8,540 nucleotides of DNA, taken from positions 1 to 8,540 of the forward strand of contig JAEZXP010000247.1 in assembly GCA_023419655.1 (NCBI GenBank). Direction: 5' to 3'. Shown piece by piece: positions 6,925 to 8,540 of this stretch. Source of the stretch: Bacillota bacterium (GTDB taxonomy: Bacteria; Bacillota; Clostridia; Lachnospirales; Lachnospiraceae). The translations under genes and the position numbers were made by a program. The notes beneath the pieces are model-generated. The model saw only the letters and a list, made by a program, of their open reading frames with translations. It ran no database searches and was not told where the DNA came from. Within the stretch, counting starts at the first letter, position 1. Every line of letters begins with the position of its first letter.

Positions 6925-8382
6925 TTAGTCAAGATAGAAGTCATTAATTAAGCTTTCATAATTTGCGCTGGCTGCATCTGCAATTTCAATTGCAGAGAAG
7001 TTTGCCAGACCTCCGTTATCCTCATTCGAACCATGACGGAAGCTTAATCCAGGTATCATATATACTAAAGAAAACACGCCTTTTCCATTAAGCATAGGGG
7101 CTATTGTTTCCTCTACGGCTCTTGCATCTCTTACGCTGGCATAGTAGTAAGATAAATCTCCTTCATCTTCTTCATATCCGGGTACTACACCAACCCATTT
7201 GCTATAAGCAAATGCAACATCATCTGCTCTTGCGGTGTCCATATCCGCAGGCATAACTCTGGGATTCGTCAGGTACATGGTTTTATAATCAGCATTTGCA
7301 CTGGATCCCTTCGGGAAGAACACAAATCCCCAATCATCTTCCATGTTGGCGATATCGGTATGTCTGTACCATTCAGCAGGCATCATAGCAGCCTTCCCTG
7401 TCGTAAAGGTATCAAGGAAGAATCTTACCTCATCGGAACCTGCTTCCAAAGGTCTCGGCGCAATCAGTCCCTCATTGAACATATCTACAGCCAGTTGAAT
7501 TGCAGCCAGTACATCATCTGCCTTCTGGTTGTTCTCATATCTTCCGGTATCCGGATTAAAACGTACATAATCCGCACCATTGCTAAATACTGCTGCCTTA
7601 ACGATTTCTCTCTGCCATCCGCAGACACCATATACATCGGTCAGACCGTCATTATTGGCATCTACCGTCAGCTGTCTTGCCAGTTCCTTATATTTATCCC
7701 AAGTCCATTCACCGCTGGCCTGAAGGTCGTATAAAAGATCCGGCTCTAATCCTGCCTCTTCAAAAAGACGTTTGTTCCAGAATAATCCCAGGCCAAGCAG
7801 CTCTTTAACCTCTGAGAATGCATAGACCTTTCCGTTCTGTGTATAAGATTCTTTAACTGCCTGATTCCACATATCATCTTCAAAGTTATTAAAGCTTGGC
7901 AATTCACTTACCGGATACATCAGCCCCTGCTTTAAGGGTTCGGGAACCATGGCAGGGTCCATAATGAATATATCCGCAGCAGGGTCACCTGCCATTGTAG
8001 ATGTGATAAATAATTCTGCATAATCCGCCCACCCTGCAACATTTTCCTGTGACAAGGTGAAATTATGCTCTGCCTGCAGCTGCTCACGGTAATCCCTCTG
8101 GTCTTCTTCCTTCTTCGTCTTAGCCTCTGCCTGACCGGTTGTATACCAGTCCGCTACTGTAATCTTGATTCCCCCCAGGTCTCTAGGCGGCTCTGTCGGA
8201 ACAGGTGTCGATGTGGGGTCGGGTTCATCATCCTCAGCATCAACATCCGGATTGTTCTGTACTGTTTCAAGGTCATCCTTCTTTGATCCATCCTCAGGAC
8301 TTCCCTTCTTTCCACAAGCCGTCAAAGCAGACAGTATCATAGAAAGTGCTAACAGGACCGCTAATGTCTTTCTCAACCTCAT
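6925..8382 (-). CDS. Extracellular solute-binding lipoprotein of a carbohydrate ABC transporter
   Basis: This 485-residue protein begins with a lipoprotein signal: R2-R5 basic start, hydrophobic core at about 7-19 and lipobox LTAC at 20-23, so C23 would be lipidated and anchor it outside the membrane. A disordered, acidic and Thr/Pro-rich tether (about 24-70) leads to a family-1 type binding fold: PAADIFIMDP (134-143), NGKVYAFSE (183-191), FWNKRLFEEAGLEPD (201-215) and the Asp-rich loop DANNDGLTD (241-249), common in this family and calcium-site-like. It should capture oligosaccharides for the permease encoded just upstream. The surrounding xylan genes point to xylo-oligosaccharides or aldouronic acids, but the ligand cannot be read from sequence. 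The ATG at 8382 has AGGAGG (8390-8395) 7 nt upstream, and 37 nt separate it from the permease stop. Confidence 0.93.
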   Translation of the reverse strand: MRLRKTLAVLLALSMILSALTACGKKGSPEDGSKKDDLETVQNNPDVDAEDDEPDPTSTPVPTEPPRDLGGIKITVADWYTTGQAEAKTKKEEDQRDYREQLQAEHNFTLSQENVAGWADYAELFITSTMAGDPAADIFIMDPAMVPEPLKQGLMYPVSELPSFNNFEDDMWNQAVKESYTQNGKVYAFSEVKELLGLGLFWNKRLFEEAGLEPDLLYDLQASGEWTWDKYKELARQLTVDANNDGLTDVYGVCGWQREIVKAAVFSNGADYVRFNPDTGRYENNQKADDVLAAIQLAVDMFNEGLIAPRPLEAGSDEVRFFLDTFTTGKAAMMPAEWYRHTDIANMEDDWGFVFFPKGSSANADYKTMYLTNPRVMPADMDTARADDVAFAYSKWVGVVPGYEEDEGDLSYYYASVRDARAVEETIAPMLNGKGVFSLVYMIPGLSFRHGSNEDNGGLANFSAIEIADAASANYESLINDFYLD

Positions 8383-8419
8383 TACTTTTCCTCCTTTTTG
8401 ATATTCAATTCAAAAATAA

Positions 8420-8540
8420 CTACATCTTTATGCCCGCTTGGGCAAGGCTTTCAACAAAGCCCTTTTGAGCAACAAGATATATGATAATTAATGGTGCGAT
8501 TACCATTAATGTACCCGTGGATATAATAGCCTGTGTATAA
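8420..8540 (-). CDS. Carbohydrate ABC transporter permease, C-terminal end (truncated by window edge)
   Basis: Only the last 39 codons and the TAG stop (8420-8422) are inside the window; the rest lies beyond the right edge. The visible tail has a hydrophobic segment (STGTLMVIAPLIIIYLVAQ) followed by KGFVESLAQAGIKM. This hydrophobic helix, then QK-x-FV and a short polar end finishing near G-I-K, is how MalG-type (LplC/YtcP-like) sugar permeases end. The stop lies 37 nt before the binding-protein gene on the same strand, the usual partner of such a permease. It would be one of two membrane subunits importing oligosaccharides. The call rests on a short fragment plus context. Confidence 0.75.
   Translation of the reverse strand, partial: YTQAIISTGTLMVIAPLIIIYLVAQKGFVESLAQAGIKM

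Noticed and set aside
7360..8401. Plus-strand open frames opposite the binding-protein gene (7360-7734, 8065-8286, 8165-8401)
   Set aside because: They are antisense to a well-supported lipoprotein gene and show no family resemblance or start signals.
8433..8466. Small inverted repeats (TGCCC/GGGCA and AAGGCTTT/AAAGCCCTT) near the permease end
   Set aside because: They lie inside permease coding sequence before the stop and no U-tract follows, so they are probably incidental.
1..8540. CRISPR arrays, tRNA or rRNA genes, insertion sequences, canonical riboswitches
   Set aside because: None was visible on either strand; the window is almost entirely enzyme and transporter coding sequence with short gaps.

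Overview
The window is an 8.5 kb stretch of a xylan-degradation locus. All six protein genes read on the minus strand, so the transcription order runs from high to low coordinates. Strong AGGAGG ribosome binding sites, a lipoprotein-type binding protein, a moderately AT-rich composition and the protein families suggest an anaerobic, plant-fibre-degrading Firmicute, most likely a Clostridia/Lachnospiraceae-type organism. That assignment is inference: no rRNA or other marker gene is present.

Layout in transcription order: the last 39 codons of an ABC sugar permease (8420-8540, cut by the window edge); a lipoprotein solute-binding protein (6925-8382); a signal-less GH10 endo-xylanase (5823-6788); a signal-less GH3 beta-xylosidase-type enzyme (3616-5775); a GH67 alpha-glucuronidase (1448-3466); and the first 407 codons of a secreted protein with signal peptide, two Big_2-like domains, an acidic linker and a CBM22-like module (1-1221, cut by the edge). 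The last protein is probably a large extracellular xylanase whose catalytic domain lies outside the window.

Together the genes describe glucuronoxylan use. A secreted xylanase would release (methyl)glucuronate-substituted xylo-oligosaccharides, and the ABC transporter would import them. GH67 would remove the glucuronic acid, and the intracellular GH10 and GH3 enzymes would reduce the oligosaccharides to xylose. The arrangement resembles the aldouronate-utilisation cluster described in Paenibacillus, with a GH3 enzyme where that cluster has GH43. This is a recognisable pathway, not an unknown system.

The least explained parts are the intergenic gaps. The 136-nt gap after the binding-protein gene and the 149-nt gap after GH3 hold long inverted repeats. 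In two of these repeats the mismatches become G-U pairs only in minus-strand RNA, which suggests hairpins acting in the operon transcript. No canonical intrinsic terminator with a U-tract was found. The 226-nt gap before the secreted gene holds a consensus -10 hexamer and an early Shine-Dalgarno-like motif, so that gene may be a separate transcription unit.
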